NCBI GenBank assembly: GCA_963848375.1
Contig: CAWKDK010000018.1
Location: 186,001-250,000, forward strand
DNA: 64,000 nt
From: JAJPJE01 sp963848375
GTDB taxonomy: Bacteria > Acidobacteriota > Terriglobia > Terriglobales > Acidobacteriaceae
Reading direction: 5' to 3'
Below, in pieces: positions 44,342-53,813 of the stretch. Position 1 is the stretch's first letter. Each line of letters begins with the position of its first letter. Position numbers and translations under genes: made by a program. The notes beneath the pieces were generated by a model. It worked only from the letters and a program-made list of their open reading frames with translations, ran no database searches and had not been told where the DNA came from.

Positions 44342-44929
44342 TCAACGATCACCCGCTTTGCTTAGTGCATGCTCAATGCGCCGATCGGGAACCAGCCAGA
44401 TCAGTGCGACGACTACATAAATGATCTGCGCGATCCACGCGTTCCATATCGTGGTGATGATCGCCAGCATGTAGAGGGTCGGAGAGAGCTTCCCCTTCCA
44501 ATCCTTGCCAATAGCTTTCTTAAGCACGGATTCAGAGCCTTCGTGCTTGATGATCGTCTGCTGCAGGATCCAGTAAGCTGTTCCCGCCAGAAAGAGTACG
44601 GCGCCATAAACGGCGGAGGGAGCACTGGCGAAATGGTTCTCGCCCATCCATCCCGTGACGAAGGGAAAGAGCGACAACCAGAACAGCAAATGAAGGTTTG
44701 CCCAGAGCATCGAGCCAGTCACGCGGCTGGTCGCGTGCAGCATGTGATGATGGTTGTTCCAGTAAATGCCTACGTAGACGAAGCTCAGCACATAGCTGAG
44801 GAACGTGGGCAGCAGAGGACGCAGCGCGCTCAACTGCTCTCCGTGCGGCACCTTCAGTTCGAGAACCATGATGGTGATGATGATGGCAATCACGCCGTCG
44901 CTGAACGCTTCGAGTCTCCCCTTATTCAT
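44342..44929 (-). CDS. TMEM175/DUF1211-type potassium channel-like protein
   Basis: This 195-residue protein with about six helices begins MNKGRLEAFSDGVIAIIITIMVLELKVPHG, including the FSDGV motif that lines the pore of TMEM175 channels. Other marks are YVGIYWNNHHHMLHA and SLFPFVTGWMGENHFA. Bacterial homologues conduct K+. It is a stand-alone gene. Confidence 0.92.
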   Translation of the reverse strand: MNKGRLEAFSDGVIAIIITIMVLELKVPHGEQLSALRPLLPTFLSYVLSFVYVGIYWNNHHHMLHATSRVTGSMLWANLHLLFWLSLFPFVTGWMGENHFASAPSAVYGAVLFLAGTAYWILQQTIIKHEGSESVLKKAIGKDWKGKLSPTLYMLAIITTIWNAWIAQIIYVVVALIWLVPDRRIEHALSKAGDR

Positions 44930-45157
44930 GGAAGCCCCTTTTTGGATTGATTATCGCCGGAGCCAATTGTATCGGCACGCATCATCGGCATTTCCCGCAG
45001 CCGGCTGAAGCCGCGCCCCTCAAAGCTGTTTTTGGAAGATGCGATGGCGCGTGAAGTTCGGCGTCTATGTTTATTGGAGACGGCGCTACCTTCAGACCAT
45101 GTGCGATTGAAAAGCTTCCACGCAATCGGCTAGAATCGCCCCCCGCAGCAGCAACGA

Positions 45158-45832
45158 ATGGAACGCGCCTATCGCAATCTCGGCTACGTCTTGATTGTTC
45201 TGGTGCCGATCTTCATCGCTGGTTTCTGGATTCCCTATCTATCTGAGATCCCACACTTCGACGAGTCGATTACGGCCGCTGTCCACATACATGCCGTTCT
45301 GCTGTTTTGCTTTCTTGGCTTGCTGATCGTTCAGCCGCTGGCGATACGCTACCGGGCATTTTCCACGCATCGCGCTCTGGGGAAGCTGTCGAACATCTTG
45401 ATCCCGATTGCTCTCGTGTTCTCGGTGATGATGTTGTTCAAGGAATATCGCGAGCATCTGAGCGCGGGCGCAACGATGCACATGGCTCGCAACTCCGAGT
45501 TTCTATCGGCGGCTCAGCTTGTTCTTTTTGCGAGTCTCTACGCGGTATCGATCCGGGCGATTCGCATGCGCAATGTCGCGACACATATGCGAGCCATGAT
45601 TTGCATTGTGTTGATCCTGTTGCCGGCGGGTATGGCAAGGACGCTAGGCTACTGGTTCGACATGCGGCAATCCGCGTCGCAGATGGTCTGCCTTGCGCTG
45701 ATCGATGCGTTCCTGGTTTCCCTTATTGTGTTCGACCGGCGACGCCAGTCCTCCGCTCATCCTTACATCATGGTGCTCGGGGCGTACATCGCGATCGAGG
45801 CCATCTGGATCATGCTCGGGCGTCCAGTCTGA
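45158..45832 (+). CDS. Hypothetical multipass membrane protein
   Basis: This 224-residue protein has about seven hydrophobic segments (YVLIVLVPIFIAGFWIPYL; AVLLFCFLGLLIVQPLAI; LIPIALVFSVMMLF; QLVLFASLYAVSIRAI; MICIVLILLPAGMARTLGYWF; VCLALIDAFLVSLIVF). Histidines in AAVHIHAVLLF and HRALGKLSN might bind haem, but no family is recognised. Confidence 0.75.
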   Translation: MERAYRNLGYVLIVLVPIFIAGFWIPYLSEIPHFDESITAAVHIHAVLLFCFLGLLIVQPLAIRYRAFSTHRALGKLSNILIPIALVFSVMMLFKEYREHLSAGATMHMARNSEFLSAAQLVLFASLYAVSIRAIRMRNVATHMRAMICIVLILLPAGMARTLGYWFDMRQSASQMVCLALIDAFLVSLIVFDRRRQSSAHPYIMVLGAYIAIEAIWIMLGRPV

Positions 45833-45918
45833 TTTAGCATCCTAGCGCGGCGGTACAAATAGCCTGGTCTATGGTCAGACGATAGCTTGCGTGGGGGTTG
45901 CGCACTCAGGAAACAAGT

Positions 45919-46335
45919 CTACGAACGCGCCTCGCCGTCGGGACTCGCGATGACGACCACGTAACCGTCCGGGTCACGCAGCCACATCTCCCGGTGTTGC
46001 GGGTTGGGATTCACATGTGGCTCCAGGATCACCTCGGCCTGTAATGCTCGGGATCGGTCAACGACCACGTCAAAATTGCTCACCTCAAACCAGAGAAGGA
46101 CTCCATGACCTGATGGTGCTTCGCCGGGGTTGGTGAGATTTGGGTGATCCTCCTTATCCCAGGCGTGGACTTGAAGAATGATTTGACCCGCAAGTTGCAC
46201 CCGGTCGTAGAAATCACGATGGCTATGGTCCGGGAGGGAATCCGCCCCAAGCAATTGGCTATACCAGCGACTGCTTGCCCTTACATCCCTGACGGCAATT
46301 AATGGCTGAGCGCGGATAAATGTACTTTCCACCAT
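45919..46335 (-). CDS. VOC family protein
   Basis: This 138-residue protein has AQPLIAVRDVRASSRWYSQLLGADSLPDH, the middle histidine stretch VLLWFEVSNFDVVVDRSRALQAEV and the C-terminal REMWLRDPDGYVVVIASP, with metal-type residues in each module. It is the glyoxalase/dioxygenase fold of unknown substrate. An ATG starts at the domain. Confidence 0.88.
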   Translation of the reverse strand: MVESTFIRAQPLIAVRDVRASSRWYSQLLGADSLPDHSHRDFYDRVQLAGQIILQVHAWDKEDHPNLTNPGEAPSGHGVLLWFEVSNFDVVVDRSRALQAEVILEPHVNPNPQHREMWLRDPDGYVVVIASPDGEARS

Positions 46336-46440
46336 GGATTTCTTGTTCCTCGGGCTTTGGCCGTATCACTTCGGCGTATATTTTCGGCGCATATTAAACA
46401 TACGTGTTGGTGATCCGACAGGAAAGAGGTTAGAGCGCTT

Positions 46441-47199
46441 TCACCAATATCCTTTGAAGAAGAGATAGCACGGCAGCGAGGAGCGACCCTGTGCCGCCGA
46501 TCGAGTGGCGCAGACGAAGGTGCGGCAGTCATGAAAGATGGGAATGTAGGGGCCTACGAACTTCTGGTGGCGCACGTGCTGCACGAGAGACTCGGCCTGA
46601 GCCATCGTCAGCGCGATGGGCTTGCCGATTAGCCGCCCTTCTCCCGGGCTGCGCGCATAGCGATAATTCAGCGGTGGCAGCCCGAGTGGAGGCACTGGAT
46701 ACATGCCGGAGATCCGCTCGATGTTGCCCCATGTATCTTGAAGCGAGACTTGTCCCGCGTCGATAAAGGGCAAGGTTGCGGGCCCGTAGCCGATGGTTAC
46801 TTTGCCCGCCGAAGTTTCCGTCTCGAGCCAATGATGGGCGAAAGGTCCGCGGTGCAAGGTTCGCAATTCGAGGAAGACGACGCGAGTTTGATCGCCGGCG
46901 CTGGGGCGCGGCTCGAGTCTGGAAACCGGTTTCGCCTTCGGGGCTGTGTGCGCGGGTTCGAAGCAGTTGGCAACCCCGATGCGACACGGGCGCGCACTGC
47001 TCTGCAGGAAAGCGTTGGAGCGAAGCGGAGCCATGTGATGTTCAAGAAACTTTACCGCTTCTGAAAATGTAACTGCTCTGGCTTGAGGGGCTGCGCTCTG
47101 CAATATGAGCAGGAGCACGCAACTGAGGAGAATGGTCAGCCTGTTTGCCTCCGGCGTTTTCCGGCGGCGCGGTAAAAGCGTGCTGCGCGTTCTCCCCAT
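46441..47199 (-). CDS. Hypothetical secreted protein
   Basis: This 252-residue protein has a Sec leader after a basic start (LTILLSCVLLLILQSAAPQARA). The C-terminal part PYIPIFHDCRTFVCATRSAA has a His-Asp-Cys pattern that could suit a small papain-like or DUF4105-like domain, but this is weak. It was not assigned a family. Confidence 0.6.
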   Translation of the reverse strand: MGRTRSTLLPRRRKTPEANRLTILLSCVLLLILQSAAPQARAVTFSEAVKFLEHHMAPLRSNAFLQSSARPCRIGVANCFEPAHTAPKAKPVSRLEPRPSAGDQTRVVFLELRTLHRGPFAHHWLETETSAGKVTIGYGPATLPFIDAGQVSLQDTWGNIERISGMYPVPPLGLPPLNYRYARSPGEGRLIGKPIALTMAQAESLVQHVRHQKFVGPYIPIFHDCRTFVCATRSAAQGRSSLPCYLFFKGYW

Positions 47200-47361
47200 T
47201 TCTCGTTTTCAGCCGTAGTGGCTGCAATTCGCGATCTGGCGCGGAAAAGCGGGCCAAAGTGTGGGACGCCCAGGGCGGAGAGGGCGTTGTATTCCGGATA
47301 GCGGTGGCGAGGAACTCGAGAGCTGAGGTGCGCTGCGGCCGATGACTTCCGGATTGATTTG

Positions 47362-48046
47362 TTATCCGGCGACCAGGGCGCGAATGTCGGGAGGTTCAAG
47401 AACTCGTTTCGGATAGCCGAGTCGCACCGCATTCAGCATGGCGCGACCAATGTCCTGGGTCGTCAGCACCTGGTTCGGAAAAGTCCAGCGGAGCAGCGGG
47501 AACAGGGGCCGGCCAAGCGCATAGAGAACTCGATACATGGTTGTCCTCGAGCGGATACCGTTTCTGGCCTCGATGAAACCGGGTCGAAACATGTAGGCAG
47601 CTTTGAATAAACGCAACAGGGAGTTTTCTGTCCGACCTTTTACACGTGCCCACATAGTTCGTCCGTGTTCCGAGCTGTCGGTTCCAACGCCGGAGACGTA
47701 AATGAAAGTCAGTTGAGGATTGAGACGTGAGAGCGTTTCCGCGGCGGCCATAGTCAGGCGTGTAGGTGATTCGCGTGTAGTCCGCCTCTTTCATCCGGAA
47801 CGAGGTGACGCCCAGGCAGAAGAAGCAAGCGTCGAATCCTGAGAGCTGGTTCTCGATGGAAGAGTAATCGAACAAGTCGGGATGAACGATTTCGCGAAGC
47901 TTCGGATTCTGCTGACCCGTCGCCGTACGACCGATCGTCACAACCAGATCCACGTCGGAAGCCTGCAGACATTCGCGCAGAACCCCCTGACCCACCATCC
48001 CGGTTGCGCCGAAGATAAGGACTTTCATCTGCTTCACTGCCGACAC
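47362..48046 (-). CDS. NAD(P)-dependent epimerase-like protein (apparent frameshift near 47757)
   Basis: The N-terminal part has VLIFGATGMVGQGVLRECL and FDACFFCLGVTSFRMKEADYTRITY. The frame then changes, and TMAAAETLSRLNPQLTFIYVSGVGTDSSEHGRTMWARVKGRTE continues in another frame to the end (LLRLFKAAYMFRPGFIEAR, VLTTQDIGRAMLNAVRLG). One extra C in ACGCCTGAC explains it; repaired, the protein is ~228 residues of the NAD(P)H-binding (YbjT-like) kind. The start is GTG 48046 or ATG 48028. Confidence 0.82.
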
Positions 48047-48078
48047 TCATTGTAAAACCTGCAATCAAGCGGTTGTTT

Positions 48079-48113
48079 CCCACACAACCAAACGACGATT
48101 GTGTGGGGCACCC
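48079..48113. repeat. Short hairpin repeat of the GGGGCACCC type
   Basis: CCCACACAACC AAACGAC GATTGTGTGGGGCACCC: the stem CCACACAA/TTGTGTGG lies between convergent gene ends. Confidence 0.7.
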
Positions 48114-48116
48114 TAT

Positions 48117-50774
48117 CTATATCTTTAGTGCAGACCTTCGACGAGATACAAGTCGGAGAGAAGGCGGCGATAGCCGTAGGCGTAGCTCTTCCCATTGGCC
48201 GCGGGCAAGCACTGGGCCAACGTATTCCACTCCCGCCGGATCGGGAGGCATCAACTGATGCCACAGGTTTCGATGTCCGGTGGCCAAGTCGAGCAAATAG
48301 ACTTTGGCCGGCAGATCGCCTCCGCGGTAAATGTAGAGCGAATGACCATCAGCACTCCATCCGACGGGAACCTCTCCGGTCTCCAATCCGGCGATGGGCT
48401 TCGACTCGCCCGGTGTCGTCGGGAACAGATATCCCTTTTGGTCAGGACCAGCGGCAGCCGCGAATTGGCCATCCGGTGACAGTGCGAACGCGAGATCGTT
48501 GATTCCTTCAGGACTGATGGCGTCTACTTTATTGCTGGCAATATCCTGGACGTATAGCCGCGGTCCCTGATTGGGGGCGGTTCCGGCGAAGAGAATCTTT
48601 TGACTATCTGGAAACCACATCGCGTGGGTATGGACAATTCCGTGTCCATCCAGTTGTCTGGGTTCACCCGCGCCCGTCGGCAGTAGAAACAGTTCGGTTT
48701 GATTGCCGCCGCGGGTCGAGAGCGCCCACTTGCCATCCGGAGAAAGAGCCAGGGATGCGCCATCGCCTAAGCGGACCGCCGGCGAACCATCCGTCTTGCG
48801 AAGATACACGGCATAACTCGGACCACCTGCTTCTCCTTCCTCGCGGAAGAGAAGCGTTTTGCCGTCGGCTGAAAGCGAAACTGGATAGGACCAATCCAAC
48901 CATGTGAAATCGCGTTCTTCCGAATCCTTCTCGGATCGGACAATGAGACCGCGCCGCCAATTGTCGCGAGCGAGAAGAACACGACCGTCGGCTAGCACAT
49001 CCTGCAAGGTGAGATCGGCGGGGACGCGTGCGACAAGCCTCTTCTTCTGCGCCAAAGTTACGGCGTAGAGTGCGCGATCAATTCCCAACTGAACAGCGGT
49101 GAACCAGATCTCATCGCCATTGGGCGACCAGGCGAGGCCGATGGCTCCGCCTCCGTAAGGCTCGGTAAGGGCTGTCTTCTTGCCCGTAAGATCGACGACG
49201 GAAACTCCGGCGATGGAATCGCCCTGCACGGGATGATCGAGAAAAGCGATGGAATCGCCCTTGCGGGAAATGCGCGGATGGCTGATCCAGCCGCCGGTCT
49301 CGTAGAGCACTTTTCCAATCGGATACTCAAGGCGATCGCGTCCGCCCACGTCGCGCACGATGGCAAGCTGGCTGCCATCTGGAGACCAATCGGCCCATTC
49401 GACGTTCTCCAGCACTTCGCGTGGTGCGCCGCCGACCAACGGCATCCGCGCCAGTGTTCCGCTGTAAGCCTGGGAGCGCACTTGCTGGCTATTCAGCAAG
49501 AGCGCCATTTCTCCGGTGGAAGAAATCGCCATGATCTCGGCGCCAGCAACTCCGACAGGAAGGGCTTCCGGCGTACCAACGCGCGTGGAGAAAACTTCGA
49601 CGGGTCGTCCCTCCCAAGCTGCGCTGTAAACGACGGTCTGTCCGTCGGGCACAAAGCGAGCCATACGAATTGTGCCGCGTCGATACGTAAGCAAGTGATA
49701 CGCGGGAAGCGACGCCGGACCGCTCGCGCGCACCAGGAAAAATGCCATCAGGATGGTCGCGGCAACTGCAGCAGCGGCGACGGCGATTGGCCAGTTGCGT
49801 CGGGGCGGAGTGGGTGTCGCGGGCTGGACGACCGTCGTCTTGCGCGAGCCTGATTTCTTCTGCTTTGTTTCCGGCTCTGGTTCGTCCACCACGGTGGAGA
49901 TGCGCGACGACTCGAGTTCACGCGTGAGGCGTTTGAGATCGCCACGAATATCGGCAGCGCTCTGATAGCGCAAGTCGATGTCTTTCTCCAACGACTTGGT
50001 GATGATGCGTTCGAGTTCGGATGGCAGATCGGGATTCAGGCGTACGGGCGCAGTAGGAGCGCGATTCAAAATTGCTTCCGTAATTACTCCCGAAGTCTCT
50101 CCGCGGAACGGCATTTTTCCCGTCGCCATCTCGTAGAGGACCACGCCGAAAGAGAAGAGATCTGTGCGGGCGTCCAACTCCTGGCCGCGCACCTGCTCGG
50201 GGGACATGTATGCCACGGTCCCCAAAGCTGTCCCGGGACTGGTCAATTGGTGCGGTGAAACATCGGCAACGGTACGGGAATCGCCGCTTGGAGCAGCGGA
50301 ATTGTCCGTGATTTTGGCCAATCCGAAATCGAGGATCTTGGCGTGACCGCGCTTGGTGACGAAGATGTTGGCAGGCTTGATATCGCGATGAACGATGCCC
50401 TTAGCGTGCGCGGCGTCGAGTCCATCGGTGACCTGGATCGATATGGCGAGCAGGCGCTGAATATCAAGCGGATCAGGATCGATGAGGTGCTTGAGAGTGA
50501 GGCCCTCAAGGTATTCCATCACAATGAACGACTGATCGCCCTGCCGACCAATTTCATAAATCGTGCAAATGCCCGGATGATTCAAGGCAGAAGCAGCGCG
50601 CGCTTCGCGGCGAAAGCGTTCCAGGACCTGGGCGTCTGGAACCATTTCGTGTGGAAGAAACTTGAGCGCAACGAAGCGGCCGAGCTCAGTGTCCTCCGCT
50701 TTGTACACCACACCCATTCCACCGCCTCCCAGTTTTTCCAGGATGCGGTAGTGAGAAATTGTCTGGCCTATCAT
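48117..50774 (-). CDS. Ser/Thr protein kinase with C-terminal TolB/WD40-like propeller
   Basis: This protein has ~885 residues. The kinase domain is residues 1-280: YRILEKLGGGGMGVVYKAED, VALKFLP (Lys), HRDIKPANIFV, DFGLAK, MSPEQVRG. A single membrane helix lies at ~330 (IAVAAAAVAATILMAFFLV), then a propeller with repeating WSPDG/SPDGKW units. The open frame ends with a charged tail that fits poorly. One base earlier, near 48205, a second frame gives GKSYAYGYRRLLSDLYLVEGL, the usual ending in this family, stopping at 48125. So an extra base near 48203-48209 is likely. Confidence 0.92.
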   Translation of the reverse strand: MIGQTISHYRILEKLGGGGMGVVYKAEDTELGRFVALKFLPHEMVPDAQVLERFRREARAASALNHPGICTIYEIGRQGDQSFIVMEYLEGLTLKHLIDPDPLDIQRLLAISIQVTDGLDAAHAKGIVHRDIKPANIFVTKRGHAKILDFGLAKITDNSAAPSGDSRTVADVSPHQLTSPGTALGTVAYMSPEQVRGQELDARTDLFSFGVVLYEMATGKMPFRGETSGVITEAILNRAPTAPVRLNPDLPSELERIITKSLEKDIDLRYQSAADIRGDLKRLTRELESSRISTVVDEPEPETKQKKSGSRKTTVVQPATPTPPRRNWPIAVAAAAVAATILMAFFLVRASGPASLPAYHLLTYRRGTIRMARFVPDGQTVVYSAAWEGRPVEVFSTRVGTPEALPVGVAGAEIMAISSTGEMALLLNSQQVRSQAYSGTLARMPLVGGAPREVLENVEWADWSPDGSQLAIVRDVGGRDRLEYPIGKVLYETGGWISHPRISRKGDSIAFLDHPVQGDSIAGVSVVDLTGKKTALTEPYGGGAIGLAWSPNGDEIWFTAVQLGIDRALYAVTLAQKKRLVARVPADLTLQDVLADGRVLLARDNWRRGLIVRSEKDSEERDFTWLDWSYPVSLSADGKTLLFREEGEAGGPSYAVYLRKTDGSPAVRLGDGASLALSPDGKWALSTRGGNQTELFLLPTGAGEPRQLDGHGIVHTHAMWFPDSQKILFAGTAPNQGPRLYVQDIASNKVDAISPEGINDLAFALSPDGQFAAAAGPDQKGYLFPTTPGESKPIAGLETGEVPVGWSADGHSLYIYRGGDLPAKVYLLDLATGHRNLWHQLMPPDPAGVEYVGPVLARGQWEELRLRLSPPSLRLVSRRRSALKI

Positions 50775-50892
50775 CGGGAGCGGTCATGTTAGGCGGGAGT
50801 GGAGATGAAGTCAACAGTTGCGGCGGTTGCGATACAACGGCAGGAGAGCGGGACGAATCCCAATATTATCGAGATTAGCTGAAGGAGATCAG

Positions 50893-51105
50893 ATGCGAAC
50901 GTTAACCCTGGTTGGGATCATTGTTCTGGTGCTGGGAATCGCGGCATTCCTTGTGCCGCTACCACAGAGTGAGCACCACGGCGTAAAAATTGGTGACTCG
51001 CAAGTTGGGATCACAACCCAGCATAGTGAGAAGATACCTCCTGTTGCTGCCGGACTGGTATGTGTGGTGGGAGCGGTGTTGCTGTTGGCAGGCACGAGAA
51101 AGTAA
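50893..51105 (+). CDS. Small two-helix membrane protein
   Basis: This 70-residue protein has an ATG at 50893 after AAGGAGATCAG. Helices LVGIIVLVLGIAAFLVPL and AAGLVCVVGAVLLLAG flank a short His-containing loop (SEHHGVKIGDSQVGITTQHSEKIPP). It matches small DUF3185-like proteins of unknown function. It is divergent from the kinase gene. Confidence 0.72.
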   Translation: MRTLTLVGIIVLVLGIAAFLVPLPQSEHHGVKIGDSQVGITTQHSEKIPPVAAGLVCVVGAVLLLAGTRK

Positions 51106-51297
51106 CGGTTGGCGCGGTGACTGGCCGCGCCCCGATTTCCATTTCCCCGAGTTTCGATTCTTCTCCCTGTCACATCGTGGGCTGGCATTCTCTGCCATCA
51201 AGGTAGACGCAGGATGCGTCCGTTTATGCGCTGAATCCGGCGCGCAGATGCTAGCATTTCAGCATACGTTTTATAGAACGTCTGCCAATTGGGGAAC

Positions 51298-51753
51298 ATG
51301 CCAGAGCATCCTGACAACAAGCTGATTTCTGTGCGTCCAATTTCACCACAAGATGCGGAGGCGGCAGCAGAATTGAGCGGCCAACTGGGATACAAGGCGT
51401 CCGCCGAGACCATGCGCAATCGGATCGAAAAGCTACTGTGCAACAACAAGAGTCAGGCTGCTTTTGTGGCTTGTGTCGGCGCAGACGTTGTGGCGTGGAT
51501 CGAAATCGCGATCGTGCAGCATTTGCAATCTGAGCCGCACACGGTTGTAGGCGGACTTGTGGTGCGGGACGGCATGCGCAGTCGCGGCATTGGGAGCAGA
51601 CTGCTGTCTGAGGCCGAAGATTGGAGCCGGAAGCAAGGGATTCCCGTGGTCAGGGTGCGATCGCAGGCGGCGAGACAAGATGCCCACAGGTTTTATTTAC
51701 GCGAGGGATATCGGCAGGTGAAAACGTCGGCGGTGTTTGAGAAGAGTGTTTAG
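51298..51753 (+). CDS. GNAT family N-acetyltransferase
   Basis: This 151-residue protein has VVGGLVVRDGMRSRGIGSRLLSEAEDWSRKQGIPVVRVRS with the acetyl-CoA pyrophosphate loop (RSRGIGSRL), then AHRFYLREGYRQVKTSAVFEK at the end. Substrate unknown. ATG 51298 has GGGGA shortly upstream; TTG 51289 is the alternative. Confidence 0.9.
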   Translation: MPEHPDNKLISVRPISPQDAEAAAELSGQLGYKASAETMRNRIEKLLCNNKSQAAFVACVGADVVAWIEIAIVQHLQSEPHTVVGGLVVRDGMRSRGIGSRLLSEAEDWSRKQGIPVVRVRSQAARQDAHRFYLREGYRQVKTSAVFEKSV

Positions 51754-51821
51754 AGTCGCGCGGCAGGACAGTGCCTTGCCAGTGCGCGATAACAACAGCG
51801 ATCATCTCTTCGTAAAGACTT

Positions 51822-53798
51822 TCAAGCTCCAGCGGATTTTGATTGCGACCCGACAAGTTCGTTTACCGCGCGATACGCCTGATCGATGGCTGAGTCGGTG
51901 TAGGCATAGGCGCCGGCATCGGAGTTGGCGATCGCGATGCGTCCGAAGGGTCGGCGTGCGATTTCGCAGGGCGTTGTGCCGCCGTCGAGCCAGAAGTTAT
52001 CCCACAGCGAGTTGTATTCGTAAGCGTATCCATGTGGCCAGCGATTGATGGTGATCGCGGCAATGTCGCGCGCGGGATCGAATCCGCCGGGCGCGAGCAT
52101 GCGCGCAAGTTGGTCGCGAGTATTGCGCTCGAGGGTCTCGAAGGAAGTGCCGTAGAGTTCGTAGCGTCCCATGCGATGCTGCACACGTGCGGGCTGTCCG
52201 GGGCTGCATGGCGTGCGCATCATGTGCACGACAATGGGATCTTCAGGCGATTGCGGAAAGTGATAGTCACCGAGACTGACCGGAAGATCGAGCGATACTC
52301 CTGAATAGTAGCTGCCAGGCGCATAGAAATAGTTCACTCCCATTTTTTGCCAGGCATGCCAGTTCTTCAAAACCACGTTGGTGTAAATGAGAGGCACTTT
52401 CACGGCGTAGGCGAGAGCGTCCTGCTGCTCCTTGGGAAGTTCGGGGCAGATGTAAGGGATCATCACGTGCCAGCAGGCGAGCACGCAATTGGCGGCATGG
52501 GCGCGGTAGAGCTTGCCTCCGGTGAAGTAGCTGATCTCAACCTTCTTCGGGTTTGATCCGGCGACGTGCGCAACTTTCACGACAGTGCTGTTCAGGCGCA
52601 GGCGGACCGGCGATGCGGGATCATCGAGACGTGAATAATTGGCGCGAGCGGTAACGATATCGAGATCGGTTGCCCCAGAAATTGCGGAAGGAATCAGTTT
52701 GCGCACAAGCAGGCGGGCGATGGTGGCGTTGCCGTCAGGGAAGTGGAAGAAATATTTTTCCGCTTCTTCATTGGGAATGGCGTCGCGATTCATTCCACGG
52801 CCGGGCGCGGGATCGAGCTTCATTCCGGAGAAGCCCGGCAGCCCAAGTCCCCACGCATCCTGAGCGGAGACGGCGTCAATGCCAATTCCAAAAAGTCCGT
52901 GTGGTCCCGCCTGAAAAAGCTTCACAATTTGCGGATCGACCTTCACCAGATCGGTGAGAAATGCGGCATAACTCATCTTCGCGAGGCGCAGCTTCTTTTC
53001 AGTGGAGCTGAGGCCGGGAAGGTAGTCGGCCTTGTCATGGAGAAGACGAACGTAATCGTCCTTCGCTTTCTGTGAGAGTGGCGCGTTCGCGAGAAAGCGG
53101 GTCAACGCGGATTTGGCGATGTCATCATCTTCGCCCTCGCCATTAGCGATCGAGCGCGGATCAACCACGGCCTTATCGGCACCGAAGGTTTCCTTATCGA
53201 AGAAGACGTGCCGCGCGAGGCCTAGGGAAGGGTAAAGCTTCTTGTCGAAATACTGCGAGTAGCTTGAGACGTCGATACCGAGGTCGCGAATCAACGCCTG
53301 AGCCTGCGGGCTGTAGGGTTCAGGGCTCTCGATGGAGTACGTGCCGCCATAGCCGAGCAGCATGCGGCCATTCACCTGAAACTCGTTGCGGCGCGCGTGT
53401 CCGCCGAAGTCGTCGTGATTCTCCAGAATGAGGATGCGGGCTGATGGGCCAGCGGCTTGACGGAAATAGTGGGCTGCGGCGAGGCCGCTGATTCCACCGC
53501 CAACGACGATCAGATCAAATTCTTCGCCAGTATCGATGGGCTTGGGAGCGTGCTGCCAGAAAGAGTCGTCGCGAAGCTGATGCGCGGCTTGGAAGCTCGC
53601 GTCGGTGCTACCGCGGAGCCCGGTGAGCGCGGGAGGATAGTAGCCGGGTGTATTTTGTGCGAGTGCAGGACCGTCGAGGATAGATCCGAGAGCATCCGGT
53701 ACGATGGCCGCTCCAACTACGAGTGCCGCGCCGTTCAGAAAATCGCGGCGAGTGATGCTAGCTTTCATTCCGAGTTCGCGGTCGCGCGGGTCGTCCAT
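51822..53798 (-). CDS. Tat-exported FAD-dependent oxidoreductase, spermidine-dehydrogenase-like
   Basis: This 658-residue protein has a twin-arginine leader (SITRRDFLNGAALVVGAAIVP) and an FAD-binding motif LIVVGGGISGLAAAHYF near residue 100. The length and pattern recall periplasmic spermidine dehydrogenase (SpdH), which oxidises polyamines; this is from memory of the family. The ATG has GGAGG five bases upstream. It follows potC by 15 bases, so it is the last gene of the polyamine operon; a catabolic role outside the membrane fits that context. Lesser alternative: a related amine oxidase. Confidence 0.82.
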   Translation of the reverse strand: MDDPRDRELGMKASITRRDFLNGAALVVGAAIVPDALGSILDGPALAQNTPGYYPPALTGLRGSTDASFQAAHQLRDDSFWQHAPKPIDTGEEFDLIVVGGGISGLAAAHYFRQAAGPSARILILENHDDFGGHARRNEFQVNGRMLLGYGGTYSIESPEPYSPQAQALIRDLGIDVSSYSQYFDKKLYPSLGLARHVFFDKETFGADKAVVDPRSIANGEGEDDDIAKSALTRFLANAPLSQKAKDDYVRLLHDKADYLPGLSSTEKKLRLAKMSYAAFLTDLVKVDPQIVKLFQAGPHGLFGIGIDAVSAQDAWGLGLPGFSGMKLDPAPGRGMNRDAIPNEEAEKYFFHFPDGNATIARLLVRKLIPSAISGATDLDIVTARANYSRLDDPASPVRLRLNSTVVKVAHVAGSNPKKVEISYFTGGKLYRAHAANCVLACWHVMIPYICPELPKEQQDALAYAVKVPLIYTNVVLKNWHAWQKMGVNYFYAPGSYYSGVSLDLPVSLGDYHFPQSPEDPIVVHMMRTPCSPGQPARVQHRMGRYELYGTSFETLERNTRDQLARMLAPGGFDPARDIAAITINRWPHGYAYEYNSLWDNFWLDGGTTPCEIARRPFGRIAIANSDAGAYAYTDSAIDQAYRAVNELVGSQSKSAGA

Positions 53799-53813
53799 GG
53801 AGCCTCCGGGAGC

